A stretch of DNA of 64,000 nt from Spirulinaceae cyanobacterium SM2_1_0 (GTDB lineage: Bacteria > Cyanobacteriota > Cyanobacteriia > Cyanobacteriales > Spirulinaceae), in the NCBI GenBank assembly GCA_012031265.1, contig JAAUTY010000001.1, positions 1 through 64,000 on the forward strand. Direction: 5' to 3'. The notes under the pieces are model-generated. The model was given only the letters and a program-made list of their open reading frames with translations. It did no database searches and had not been told where the DNA came from. This document shows positions 29,948-39,243 of the stretch, in pieces; within the stretch, counting starts at the first letter, position 1, and the number at the start of each line of letters is the position of its first letter. The translations under genes were made by a program, and so were the position numbers.

Positions 29948-31339
29948 TCAATTAGTGATCGTGATCGCCGCCGTAATTTCAGCGAGCGAGACCGGGGCAT
30001 CACTGCCGGGCACTTCCACTGCGACGAGGTAACCTTCGATCGAGCCGCCTCCCGCCGCATTGAGGGCGGTTAGAATCTTGGGCATATCGGCCCGCTGCAA
30101 CCGGCCGCTGTCGTCATAGAGTTCGACCGCCGAAAAACAGCCAATGGTCGGGTTCCACTGATAGCTTTCCGGAAAGCGTTCGTTATTGGCAAAGAAGTCC
30201 GGTGGTTCGCCGCTGCCGTGGATGCGGATCAGCGATCGCCCCAGCCGCCCCGCCCAGTAGGTTTGCTGCATGGGGAAATGATCGCGCCAGCTCGGTGGCA
30301 GCAGGGCGCGATAGGCGTCGGGCGTGGCTGTCCAAGTGCCGCGCTGACCGGGGAGAAACTCGGTCGTTCCGCGCTCGTAGGGCATGAACACTTTGACCAG
30401 AGGAAACTGCCCAAAGGCACGAAAATAGCCGGATTCCAGGCGTGGCATCGTGCCCTCGATGCGGTAGATGCCTTGGGGCGACTCGCCGCGCGTGAAGTTC
30501 CAGGCTAGACCGTGGTGCAAGGTGCGTGAGAGCAGCTCGACTGACCAGAGCGGTGCATCAGGGTCAGCGCTCTCGCGGACGAAGCGGCCGTTGCGGTCTT
30601 TCAAGACAGCGCGGCAGAGGATGCTGCGGTCGGGTCGGCAGAAAATGTAGAGGTGAGCCTGCTGCGGCACCACTTGCCAGGCGAGCAGATCGCGGAGCGG
30701 CGGCAACGGCTCCGCTTGCAGGCGGGTCTCTAGGTCGTGAAGGGTGATGTCGAGGCGCATCGTGCCCTGCCGCGCAAAGCGCAAACGGATTTGCTGGATC
30801 TGCGCACGCAGGTTGTCGGGTGACTCGCCGCCACGGGCTAGGGCTGAGAGCGCCATCGCTACCCAGTCGGGCTGTGGGCTATCAGCCACGACTTGGCGCA
30901 GGCGATCGCCCAGTTCGCGAAAAAATTGCGGATCACTGATGTAGAGTTGTGTGCCGACTTGCAGTGCCATCTGCACAGAGCGCTGCTGGCTGGGGGTGAG
31001 ATTTGGTTGGGCGGCGTAACCGGTCAGCGTGGCGATCGCCGTGGCGATTTCCGGCTGCTTCGGCTCGAGCACGGCCGTTGCCCAGAGGGTCTGTCGCCAG
31101 TGAGTTTCGTGGCGATCGCCCAGTGGATAACGGCTGAGGTCGTAGCGTTGGGGCTGGATCAGATTGACTTGCTGCTGGCGCTGCTGCACCCGCGCGGCGG
31201 CCGTAGCTTCTGGCAACTGCTGCACCGTCAGATCGCCGGGGCGCAGGGGCCAGTCAGCGGCGTGGGCAGTCGAGTGAGCGGCCAGGAGACTACTCGCCAG
31301 GATGAGGCTAAAAAGTTGCGATCGCCGCCCTCTCTGCAT
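29948..31339 (-). CDS. Exported protein with L,D-transpeptidase-like signature
   Basis: A 463-residue protein with a signal peptide (LFSLILASSLLAAHSTAHAA). Residues 30-200 are helical and repeat-like; residues 220-300 look beta-rich. Near the C terminus, SLIRIHGSGEPPDF is followed after about 20 residues by TIGCFSAVELYDDSG. The spacing of His, Gly-Cys and Ser recalls the H...(S/T)HGC motif of YkuD L,D-transpeptidases, but the His before Gly-Cys is replaced (IGC). It may be a divergent catalytic or binding fold acting on the cell wall; this is inference. A conserved cyanobacterial hypothetical is the safe label. No operon partners. Confidence 0.75.
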   Translation of the reverse strand: MQRGRRSQLFSLILASSLLAAHSTAHAADWPLRPGDLTVQQLPEATAAARVQQRQQQVNLIQPQRYDLSRYPLGDRHETHWRQTLWATAVLEPKQPEIATAIATLTGYAAQPNLTPSQQRSVQMALQVGTQLYISDPQFFRELGDRLRQVVADSPQPDWVAMALSALARGGESPDNLRAQIQQIRLRFARQGTMRLDITLHDLETRLQAEPLPPLRDLLAWQVVPQQAHLYIFCRPDRSILCRAVLKDRNGRFVRESADPDAPLWSVELLSRTLHHGLAWNFTRGESPQGIYRIEGTMPRLESGYFRAFGQFPLVKVFMPYERGTTEFLPGQRGTWTATPDAYRALLPPSWRDHFPMQQTYWAGRLGRSLIRIHGSGEPPDFFANNERFPESYQWNPTIGCFSAVELYDDSGRLQRADMPKILTALNAAGGGSIEGYLVAVEVPGSDAPVSLAEITAAITITN

Positions 31340-31438
31340 TCCTATTCACCGTCCCTATCGCGCTCTGCTGCCCCATCGTAGCCTAACGGCTGGCGAGTGA
31401 CACCGCATCCCCAGGGGTTGAGAAGAATGCCGCCTGAG

Positions 31439-31468
31439 TGATACAACTCTACTGCTCACCGCTATAAT
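31439..31468 (+). promoter_or_regulatory. Possible promoter upstream of sbcD
   Basis: A perfect TATAAT at 31463-31468 lies 18 bases after a weak -35 (TGATAC, 31439-31444). The predicted start near 31475 would give a 5' leader of about 50 bases for sbcD. The -35 is poor, so the call rests mainly on the -10. Confidence 0.45.
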
Positions 31469-31524
31469 AGCCGAGAGCGAGAATATTCCTGATTTTGACC
31501 ATCAGCACCGCCAGAGCCTAGAAA

Positions 31525-32901
31525 TTGACGCATCCAACTTCCCAGCGGCTCAAGATCCTGCACCTCTCCGACATTCACCTCGGCAGCGGCTTCAATCACG
31601 GTCACATTGACCCGGAAACGCGCCGCAATACGCGCCTAGGGGACTTTTTGCGGAGTCTGAGTGCTTGCATCGACCGGGCGATCGCCGAACCCGTCGATCT
31701 CGTCCTCTTCGGTGGCGACGCCTTTCCCGACGCCACACCGCCGCCCTATGTGCAAGAAGCCTTCGCACAGCAATTTCACCGCCTCGCCGCTGCCCAGATT
31801 CCGACAGTCCTGCTGGTCGGCAACCACGATCAACATTCCCAAGGCGAAGTCGCCAGCCTCTGCATCTACCGCACGCTAGCGGTGCCAGGTTTCGTGGTGG
31901 GCGATCGCCTCGCCACCCATCGCATTCATACCAACAACAGCCCCGTGCAGATCGTGACGCTGCCCTGGCTGACCCCTTCCAGCTTGCTCGAGCGCCCAGA
32001 AACAGAGCAACTCAGCGTCGTTGAAGTCCGCGAACTGCTCTTGCAACGGTTGCAAGTGGCGCTGGAGGGAGAAATTCGCCAACTCGACCCGGACGTGCCG
32101 ACGGTGTTGCTCGCCCACGTCATGGCTGATCGTGCCCAATTGGGAGCCGAGCGCTTCCTAGCGGTGGGCAAGGGGTTTACGATTCCGAGCGAATTGTTGG
32201 CGCGGCCAGAATTCGACTACGTGGCGCTGGGTCATGTCCACAAACATCAAAATCTCAACCCCAGCAACGATCCGCCGATCGTCTATCCCGGCAGTATCGA
32301 GCGGGTTGATTTCAGTGAGGAAAAGGAAGCGAAGGGCTATGTCTTGATTGAGCTGGCGAAGCAACAAGTCGCGTGGGAGTTTTGCCCGCTGGCGACGCGG
32401 CCGTTTCACACGATTCGAGTCGATGTGACACAAAGCGAGGAACCCCAAGCGGCACTGCTGGCGGCGATCGCCAAGACGCCAATCAACGATGCAGTCGTGC
32501 GCCTCCTCTACACACTCCGCACCGACCAGCTCGACGCGATCGATCCCGCTGCTCTGCACACGGCGCTCAGCCCGGCTCACAACTACGCGATGCGCGCGGA
32601 GCTAGCGAGCCAAATGCGATCGCGCCTCCCCGAACTGGGCGCAGGTAGCCAGCTCGCACCGTTGGAGGCATTAGAGCTATATCTCAACGAGAAATCTGAC
32701 CTCAAGGATCTCCGCACCGATATGCTGACGGCAGCTCAACAGTTGCTCAACGGCGAGTCGATCGAGTTCAGCCTCGACCATGCCGACACCGGCAAGAAGA
32801 ATACAGGCAAGCAGAAACGAGCGCGGGAAGCAGCCACTGAGTACGCAGCGACAGAAAAGAAGGTGGTGCCGATCCATGGCGCGCAGTTACGGCTGCTCTA
32901 G
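31525..32901 (+). CDS. sbcD: Exonuclease SbcD/Mre11-like
   Basis: A 458-residue DNA repair nuclease of the Mre11/SbcD family, which with SbcC/Rad50 processes hairpins and broken ends. Metal-site motifs run in order: LHLSDIHLGSGF near residues 12-22, LFGGDAF, LLVGNHDQHS, LLAHVMAD and LGHVHKHQ. A capping domain follows from about residue 260, and a charged, lysine-rich tail ends the protein. The start is a TTG at 31525: an in-frame TAG lies two codons upstream and no ATG or GTG occurs before the first motif. No sbcC is in the window; cyanobacteria often keep them apart. Confidence 0.9.
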   Translation: MTHPTSQRLKILHLSDIHLGSGFNHGHIDPETRRNTRLGDFLRSLSACIDRAIAEPVDLVLFGGDAFPDATPPPYVQEAFAQQFHRLAAAQIPTVLLVGNHDQHSQGEVASLCIYRTLAVPGFVVGDRLATHRIHTNNSPVQIVTLPWLTPSSLLERPETEQLSVVEVRELLLQRLQVALEGEIRQLDPDVPTVLLAHVMADRAQLGAERFLAVGKGFTIPSELLARPEFDYVALGHVHKHQNLNPSNDPPIVYPGSIERVDFSEEKEAKGYVLIELAKQQVAWEFCPLATRPFHTIRVDVTQSEEPQAALLAAIAKTPINDAVVRLLYTLRTDQLDAIDPAALHTALSPAHNYAMRAELASQMRSRLPELGAGSQLAPLEALELYLNEKSDLKDLRTDMLTAAQQLLNGESIEFSLDHADTGKKNTGKQKRAREAATEYAATEKKVVPIHGAQLRLL

Positions 32902-33091
32902 TCTGAATTATTCATGCGGAAATTGACGGCTCTCGCGACGGTGCCGCTTGTAGGTCAACGGTAGCGGGATGAGGAGCAACGTGATGACCGCCGCCTAACC
33001 TGAAGAATCGCCAAGCGGATTGTGGGGTGATCGCGGCCCACCCGGCTTCTCCGCTCGGCAATCTGACGGTGGCTCATAGCGTTGGACGACT

Positions 33092-34489
33092 CTAACCGTC
33101 CGACGCCAACTGGCGACAGAGGCGGCGGAAATGTTCGCCGCGCTGCTCAAAGCTTTGGTATTGGTCAAAGCTGGCGCAGGCAGGTGAGAACAGAACCGTC
33201 TTTGCGCCCAGCTCGTGGGCACGGGTCAGGCTGCGGGGAACCGCTTCATCCAAGGTTTCCAAAATCTCCCAATCGCTGTAACCAGCGCGGTCAAGGGCTT
33301 GGGCAAATGTAGGTGCAGCCGCCCCGATGAGCATCACAGCCGCCGCGCGCTGGCGAATCGTCGCTAGCCACTGGCGATCATCCCCCGCCTTAGCCTCGCC
33401 GCCGGCAATCAAAATCGCACCGGGGGGGACGGCGGCGAGACCAACCTGGGCAGCGTCGTAGTTGGTGGCTTTGCTATCGTTGACAAACTCGATGCCCTGT
33501 TCAACCGCAACCAGTTCTAGGCGGTGCGGCACGCCGGGAAACGCCGCGATCGCCCGGGCAATCGCCTCAGCATCAATCCCCGCCAGACGCGCAGCGCCGA
33601 CCGCGAGCAGCAGATTTTGTTGATTGTGTACGCCCAACATGCGCAGGCTCGCCACGGGGGCGATCGCCTCCCCAAAGGCAACAATTTGACCCGCTTCGAT
33701 GTAAACACCGCGTTCGGGCGGCACCAGCAAATTTTCCCGGCCTTGCACGCTCGTCCAATAGGCATCCGGCCAAGTGGCGCAGCCCGCCTGGCGCAGGTGA
33801 GGATCATCGCCATTGAAAATTTGTTGCCGCGATCGCTGCAACAGCGAGGCTTTGATCGCCTGATAGTTTTCGAGGGTATAGTGGCGCTGGAGATGATCCG
33901 GCGAAAAGGTCGTCCAGATGCCAATTTGGGGGGCGAGTTCGCGGCTGGATTCGATTTGGTAACTGCTGATCTCAGCGACAATCCAGTCATAGACCGGCGG
34001 TTGCGGCGGGTGTTGTTGGATCGCCAGCTCGCAGGCTGCATAGCCGATGTTGCCGCAGGCGGGGGCCTGGAGTCCAGCGGCTTGGAACATCGCCGCCGTC
34101 AGGGCCGTGGTTGTCGTCTTGCCGTTGGTACCGGTAATCGCCACCCAGGGAACCGTCTGCAAGTGCCGCCAGGCCAACTCCATCTCGCCCAAGGTATCGA
34201 TACCGCGATCGCGCGCCGCCACCAAGACCGGTAAATCCCAGGGAACCCCTGGACTGACGATGATCGCATCCGGCTCGCAGCCGGGCGACAACACTAGAGA
34301 ATATCCGAGCTTGACCATAATGCCTGCGGTTCGGAGCGACTGAGCCAGCGTTTGGAGTGTCGCGGTGTCGTTGCGATCACTCAACTCAACGTGCCAACCC
34401 GCTTGCTGGAGGAGACGAGCAGCGGCAACTCCCGAACGGCCAAGTCCAACAATCTGTGCCCTAGGCATAGCTTGCAACGATTGCGTCAT
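33092..34489 (-). CDS. murD: UDP-N-acetylmuramoyl-L-alanine:D-glutamate ligase
   Basis: Adds D-glutamate to UDP-MurNAc-L-Ala in cytoplasmic peptidoglycan precursor synthesis. The 465 residues show a Rossmann start (IVGLGRSGVAAARLLQQAGW), the ATP P-loop GTNGKTTTTALTAAM near residue 120, EISSYQIESS, and the C-terminal ligase motifs VPHRLE and FVNDSKATN. ATG at 34489. Length and motif order are normal. Adjacent genes are unrelated in function. Confidence 0.96.
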   Translation of the reverse strand: MTQSLQAMPRAQIVGLGRSGVAAARLLQQAGWHVELSDRNDTATLQTLAQSLRTAGIMVKLGYSLVLSPGCEPDAIIVSPGVPWDLPVLVAARDRGIDTLGEMELAWRHLQTVPWVAITGTNGKTTTTALTAAMFQAAGLQAPACGNIGYAACELAIQQHPPQPPVYDWIVAEISSYQIESSRELAPQIGIWTTFSPDHLQRHYTLENYQAIKASLLQRSRQQIFNGDDPHLRQAGCATWPDAYWTSVQGRENLLVPPERGVYIEAGQIVAFGEAIAPVASLRMLGVHNQQNLLLAVGAARLAGIDAEAIARAIAAFPGVPHRLELVAVEQGIEFVNDSKATNYDAAQVGLAAVPPGAILIAGGEAKAGDDRQWLATIRQRAAAVMLIGAAAPTFAQALDRAGYSDWEILETLDEAVPRSLTRAHELGAKTVLFSPACASFDQYQSFEQRGEHFRRLCRQLASDG

Positions 34490-34580
34490 ATCCTACCAAT
34501 CCTACCGTGCAGGCGGTCATTGCCCGGCAAATTGTCCGGCAATACCCCGGCAACTTCCCGCGAGATGGCGGTGGTGTGGC

Positions 34581-36146
34581 TCAGCGACCGCGCAGGATCG
34601 GTTGTTCTGCTGGGGGGCGATCGCCAAGTGCCGACGACTCAGCCTGCACAAACGTGGCCACCTCCGTCTGCAAGCGCTGCCGCTCGCTCGCCGGTAAGTA
34701 GACCATGTGGCCTGCTGCGTAGTAGCGCAGTTGGACGCGATCGCTCTCACCATCCGGTAAACCAAGGCGATTGAGCGAGTAATGCACCGCCGCAAACGGA
34801 ACCACTAAATCGTAGTAACCCGCGGCAGCGAACACACGCAACTCGGACTGGCGGCGCAGGGTATCACCCAACTTCGGCGCAAGATCGAGATTAAACGGCA
34901 GATTATCCCATTGCCACTGCTGATTCACCGGCCGGGAAAAGATCACATACTCGCCATCAATCCCGAGATTTTCCGCCGCGTAGTCCGACCAAGCGGTCAG
35001 CATCGCCTGCTCGAGCCGCTCTGACGGCGAGATCGTGGTGTAGGTGAGGCGACTGTCCCAACGGTCGAGCTGTCGCCCCGCCAGCAGCCGCTGCCGAAAG
35101 CGCTCGCTAGTCAGCCGCAGATCGCGCTCATCGAACCAACGGGCCGGTAGACCCGTGTAGCGGGACAGTTGCCGGGCGATCGCCCGGCGCGGAGCGGGCG
35201 CGAGGCGATCGCCCTGTACCAGCGCTGGCAGATAGCTGCGAATCGCCCAGGACTCGACATTCGCCAGCCACGGCTCCCAACCGCCAGCCGGTGGAACCGG
35301 TAATCGGTCGTGGTAGCGTGCCGTTGCCGCTAGCGTCGGCAGAGTCAAGGTCAGCTTCAAGTTGCCGCTGGCACGCGGGTCGAGGAATTGGTAGTCGAGC
35401 ACTGGCGAGATCAAGATCAACCCCTTGAGGTTGAGGTCACCGCTCTGCGCTTGTTCCGCCGCCAGCAAGACAGCGCGCGTACCGCCATAGCTTTCACCAG
35501 CGAGGTAAACTGGGGCGTCCACCTGCTCGGTTTGCTGCAAGTATTGGCGGACGAACTCGCCGATCAACTGAGCATCGCCGCGCAAATCGAAGTGGCGCTT
35601 GGCCTGGTTGGGGCGACCCACCGGACTGAACCCCGTACCCGGTGGATCAACAAAGACGAGATCGGTAAACGTCAGCCAGGTATCAGGATTCTCAACCAAC
35701 TGTGGAGCATCGGGCAGGGGCATCCCGTCCTCTGCCAGGGCAAGGCGGTGGGGGGCGAGACCAAGCAAGTGGAGATAAAGCGAGGATGCCCCCGGCCCGC
35801 CGTTGAAGGCAATCGTGATCGGCCGGGGCGGGGCGTCGGCCGGTTGCTCGCGGCGGTAGGCGGTGTAGTAGATCGAGGCCGCTTCATCGTCATCGTCAGG
35901 ATTGAGGGCCACGAAGCCCGCCGTCACCTCGTAATCCAGCTCACCCTCGGCGATCGCCACCCGATCCTGAAACCGCGTGGTCGGGAATTGGGGACTCGGA
36001 TTCGCCAAGACACGGGGCGATCGCCCGGTCATGAGGCTAGGCGCAAGCAGCGCCGTCAGGGCGAGAGTGGTAGCAAGGAGGCGCGATCGCCGTCGCCGAT
36101 GGCTGACCGATGAAACAGACAAGGGCATTCTCCGCAAGGTTGCCAT
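34581..36146 (-). CDS. Exported serine carboxypeptidase-like protein (S10)
   Basis: A 521-residue secreted hydrolase of the S10 serine carboxypeptidase family. A signal peptide (LLATTLALTALLAPSLMTG) is followed by the oxyanion region AFNGGPGASSLYLHLLG. The nucleophile Ser lies in LAGESYGGTRA near residue 219, and the catalytic His in AAGHMVYLPASER near 481. DPPGTGFSPVG is another family signature. It removes C-terminal residues or hydrolyses related substrates in the periplasm or outside. It is the first of four peptidase genes on the same strand between 34.6 and 42.4 kb. Confidence 0.88.
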   Translation of the reverse strand: MATLRRMPLSVSSVSHRRRRSRLLATTLALTALLAPSLMTGRSPRVLANPSPQFPTTRFQDRVAIAEGELDYEVTAGFVALNPDDDDEAASIYYTAYRREQPADAPPRPITIAFNGGPGASSLYLHLLGLAPHRLALAEDGMPLPDAPQLVENPDTWLTFTDLVFVDPPGTGFSPVGRPNQAKRHFDLRGDAQLIGEFVRQYLQQTEQVDAPVYLAGESYGGTRAVLLAAEQAQSGDLNLKGLILISPVLDYQFLDPRASGNLKLTLTLPTLAATARYHDRLPVPPAGGWEPWLANVESWAIRSYLPALVQGDRLAPAPRRAIARQLSRYTGLPARWFDERDLRLTSERFRQRLLAGRQLDRWDSRLTYTTISPSERLEQAMLTAWSDYAAENLGIDGEYVIFSRPVNQQWQWDNLPFNLDLAPKLGDTLRRQSELRVFAAAGYYDLVVPFAAVHYSLNRLGLPDGESDRVQLRYYAAGHMVYLPASERQRLQTEVATFVQAESSALGDRPPAEQPILRGR

Positions 36147-36255
36147 CCTTTCAAGTTAACCGATCCCCATGGTGGCGTGCAGTTATTGCGTCTAGTGGGT
36201 CATTTGGCAAGAACATTTGAAACTGCCGACCCAGCGAGGGACGACCCGTGCTTTT

Positions 36256-38909
36256 TCAGCCCGACTGCATCCGGGCGTCGAGGGTTTTGGCGATGCGATC
36301 GCGGCTCTCCTCCAGATGCGCCCGCGTGTAGAGGTCGAGGCTGCCGCCGTGGCGATCGACGGTGCGGGCGATCGCTTCGTTGAGTTGGCGCAACTGATAC
36401 CAGGCAAGGGTACGGGCATCTTCGGGCACCGACACCTCTCGCAGCACCATGTCGATCAGCAGGTCAAGATGCTCCCGTTGCAGCGATCGCCGCACACTGG
36501 AGACATTGATCCCCGTAGTTTCGGCTACAAATACCTCTTGCCAGATGCCATTCGCCAGCGACTCGTAAAGTTCTGGCAACGTCAGCGCTTCCGTCGGCGA
36601 CTTTAGCTCCAGGTCGCGGAGCGCGCTCAGGCGATCGCTCGCCAACAGCGATCGCAAGATCAGTCGTTGCACACCGAAGATGCTGTCATGCACCGGATAG
36701 TCCAGCGCCGCCAGCGGTGCCGATTGTCCCCAGTGCCACCAGCGCGAGGGCGCGAGTTGATTGAGCAAGTCAGGGGGAAAGTCGAAGGCATCAGCGGCAA
36801 AAATATAACGCTGCAAGACTTGCAGGGCTTCGCGCTGTTTCGTCAGTGGCACAGACTCAAAAGGCAAACGACCGCCAGGATCACCGGGGCGATCGCGATT
36901 GAAGGAGCGCCCGCCGATGTAGTCGGTGATCAGCAAGGCCTGGCGTACGTAGTAGGAAAAAACCTCATTGAACTTCTGGCGAATCTCGTCGTAGCTATCA
37001 CTAGGAATCGGGTAGCGGGTTCGCAGCCGCGCCCACATCTGGCGGGCGTTTTCCATCTGCAACTGAGCATATTGCAGGACATCGCTGCTGAGATCAAAGG
37101 CGTTTGCACCAGGATCACGGAAGCCCCAGAGATCCTCGTCAGTGGCGTAGGCTAACTCACGGGTTGGGGCACGACTAGCGATCGCCTCTAGCCAGCGTCG
37201 CTCTGCTGCTGGTACCGGTGCGCCCGTCCACTTGTAGCCGTACTCAATCGCCCAGCGGTCATAGGGGCCGACGACGACCGGAAAATAGTCGCCCTGTTCG
37301 ACCCCCGGTGGTGCCAAGTTCACGCCGATATAATCCATCACCGAACCCGACAAACCTTGAGTCTGGGTGATGCTGGTATCGTTCAATTCTTCTGGCGAGA
37401 GCAGGGTGCTGCCGTGGAAATTGTGCCGCAGACCGAGGACATGACCGACCTCATGCGCCACCAGAGTTTGAATGTATTGGCTAGTGTACTTCGCCATCGC
37501 TGCCCCTCGAGGGGCGACATTGTGCAGTAGCGACATCCCCAGCGCCCCGGTGCGGAATTGCTCCAGAGCCGCCATACCAAAACAGAGGTCGCTGTCGCGA
37601 GCGACTTGGGTTTGCAGACTAGCGAGGCGATCGCCCGTCTCGGTCGTAGTGGTTCCTTCGGGGCGATCGTGGTTGCACCAGGCAGTCAGTTCGGAGCCAT
37701 TGGGTGTGCCCAGCTCGACCAGATGCCGGTACTCCTGCTGCTGGTAGCGCACCACCTCACCGTTGATCACCACATCAGCCGCCAGGATTTCGCCGGTCAG
37801 CGGATTCACTTGCGAGGGGCCGATGCCGAGGATGCCAGAGCTGAGCGTACTCGACCAGCGAATCATGTTGTAGCGCACATCAGCCGGATCCCAATCAGCA
37901 TCATCGGGCATCTGCTCGACGACGATCGCATCTTGGAAGCCAGCCTGCTCAAAAGCACGGTTCCACATCAGGACGCCAGCACGCACATCGTCGCGATATT
38001 CGTAGGGAATCGTATTTTCCAGCCAGAAAACGAGTGGCTTTTTGGGCGGCGAGAGTGCCGCCGTGGGGTCGCTGGGTTCGAGTCGCCAGCGCTCGACGTA
38101 GCGCACGAATGGCTCGCGCGATCGCGTGTCGGACAAGTCTTTGTAAGCGCTGACAAAATAGCCGACGCGACTATCAGCGAGGCGGGGAACATAGCGATTG
38201 TCGCGGGGCAGTTCAGAAAAGCTGTAGTGAACGGCAAGGTTGAAGGCGCGGGCATCGGGGATCGGCACGTCAGAGAACTGGTCGCCGCTATTGCGAGCAC
38301 CGAAGCCGTAGACAGCTTGCACCTCAACATTTTTCGGGAAGGTCTTGACGCTGGCAAGGTAGGACGTCGCGAGATCGATACTGTAGGCGTTGCCAAAGAA
38401 ACTATTGATGCCCGCCAGGTCGTCTTTCGCCAGAATTAATTCAGTTGCATCTACTTCTAGCGTCCCGGCTTCGGCAGACTCAGACTCAATCGGCAGCGAG
38501 TAGAGCACCGAGTCACTAAAGGACTGGCGAAGATTGCGGCTGAGCGGATCGTCCGGTTGGACGCGCAGATTGAGGTTGGGGAGGACGAAGCGGATGCTAT
38601 CGTCGATGCGCTGAAAGCGAAACACGAAGCTGTCGAGCGGGAAGCCATTCACCAAGTCAGCGACACCCAAGCCGCTAGCGAGGGAGGTGATGCAGAGGTA
38701 GTCGCGGTTGAGCTGGCCAGCGCGCAGAGCAAGGATGAGCGATCGCCCCGCTGGCGCAAGGTAAAAATTTGTTCGGTGTCCGCAACCTGAGCGAGTTCAG
38801 CGGGTGCCGTCGGTGCCGTCATGACCGGCCGCAGGCCGACAGTCAACCAGATGCTCAGGGTACAAATCAGTCCCAGTCCAAACCAAAGCCAAAATGCGCG
38901 CCGCTTCAT
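36256..38909 (-). pseudogene. Exported zinc metalloprotease (DUF5117 type), frameshifted
   Basis: The long frame from about 38770 to 36256 encodes a metzincin-like protease with HEVGHVLGLRH (nucleotides near 37424-37456), the extended zinc site, and family regions FPLDSFVFRFQRIDDSIRF and YEYRDDVRAGVLMWNRAFEQ. The signal peptide (WLWFGLGLICTLSIWLTVGL) starts at an ATG at 38909 in another frame. The two frames join at a T5 run near 38764-38768: restoring one T gives EQIFYLAPAGRSLILALRAG, which fits the family. The intact protein would be about 885 residues. This is either a recent inactivating deletion or a homopolymer sequencing error. Confidence 0.8.
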
Positions 38910-39243
38910 CGCTAAAATCCCTTCGATTGCTAATGTTATGCGCTCACCAATGGCTGCTCAGCAGCGATCGCCAGCACCATACCGCCTCAATTGGCGCGAT
39001 CCGCCCTCAAATCCCGGGCTAACCTCTCATCCTCCTGCGGCAGTGATATCCATCTCCTGGCAACCGTTCGATCCACTTCCTTCCTGGCAGTGAGCGAGCG
39101 AGCGGTGGGCGCAACGATTAGCGAGTGTCAGCAGCAGGGTGCCACAGTGAACTTAGCATGAGCATCCCCATCGGCGATTGTAGCAAAGCAGTTCTGCGCC
39201 TAGTTTGGGGTGGGGGCAGCCGAGACGCACCCAGTCCAGTCCC
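38910..39243. other. Intergenic region, no gene seen
   Basis: About 330 bases between the metalloprotease start and the end of the M16 pair. It should contain the protease promoter. One HIP1-like GCGATCGC site; no repeat, terminator or RNA structure that I can support. Confidence 0.4.
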
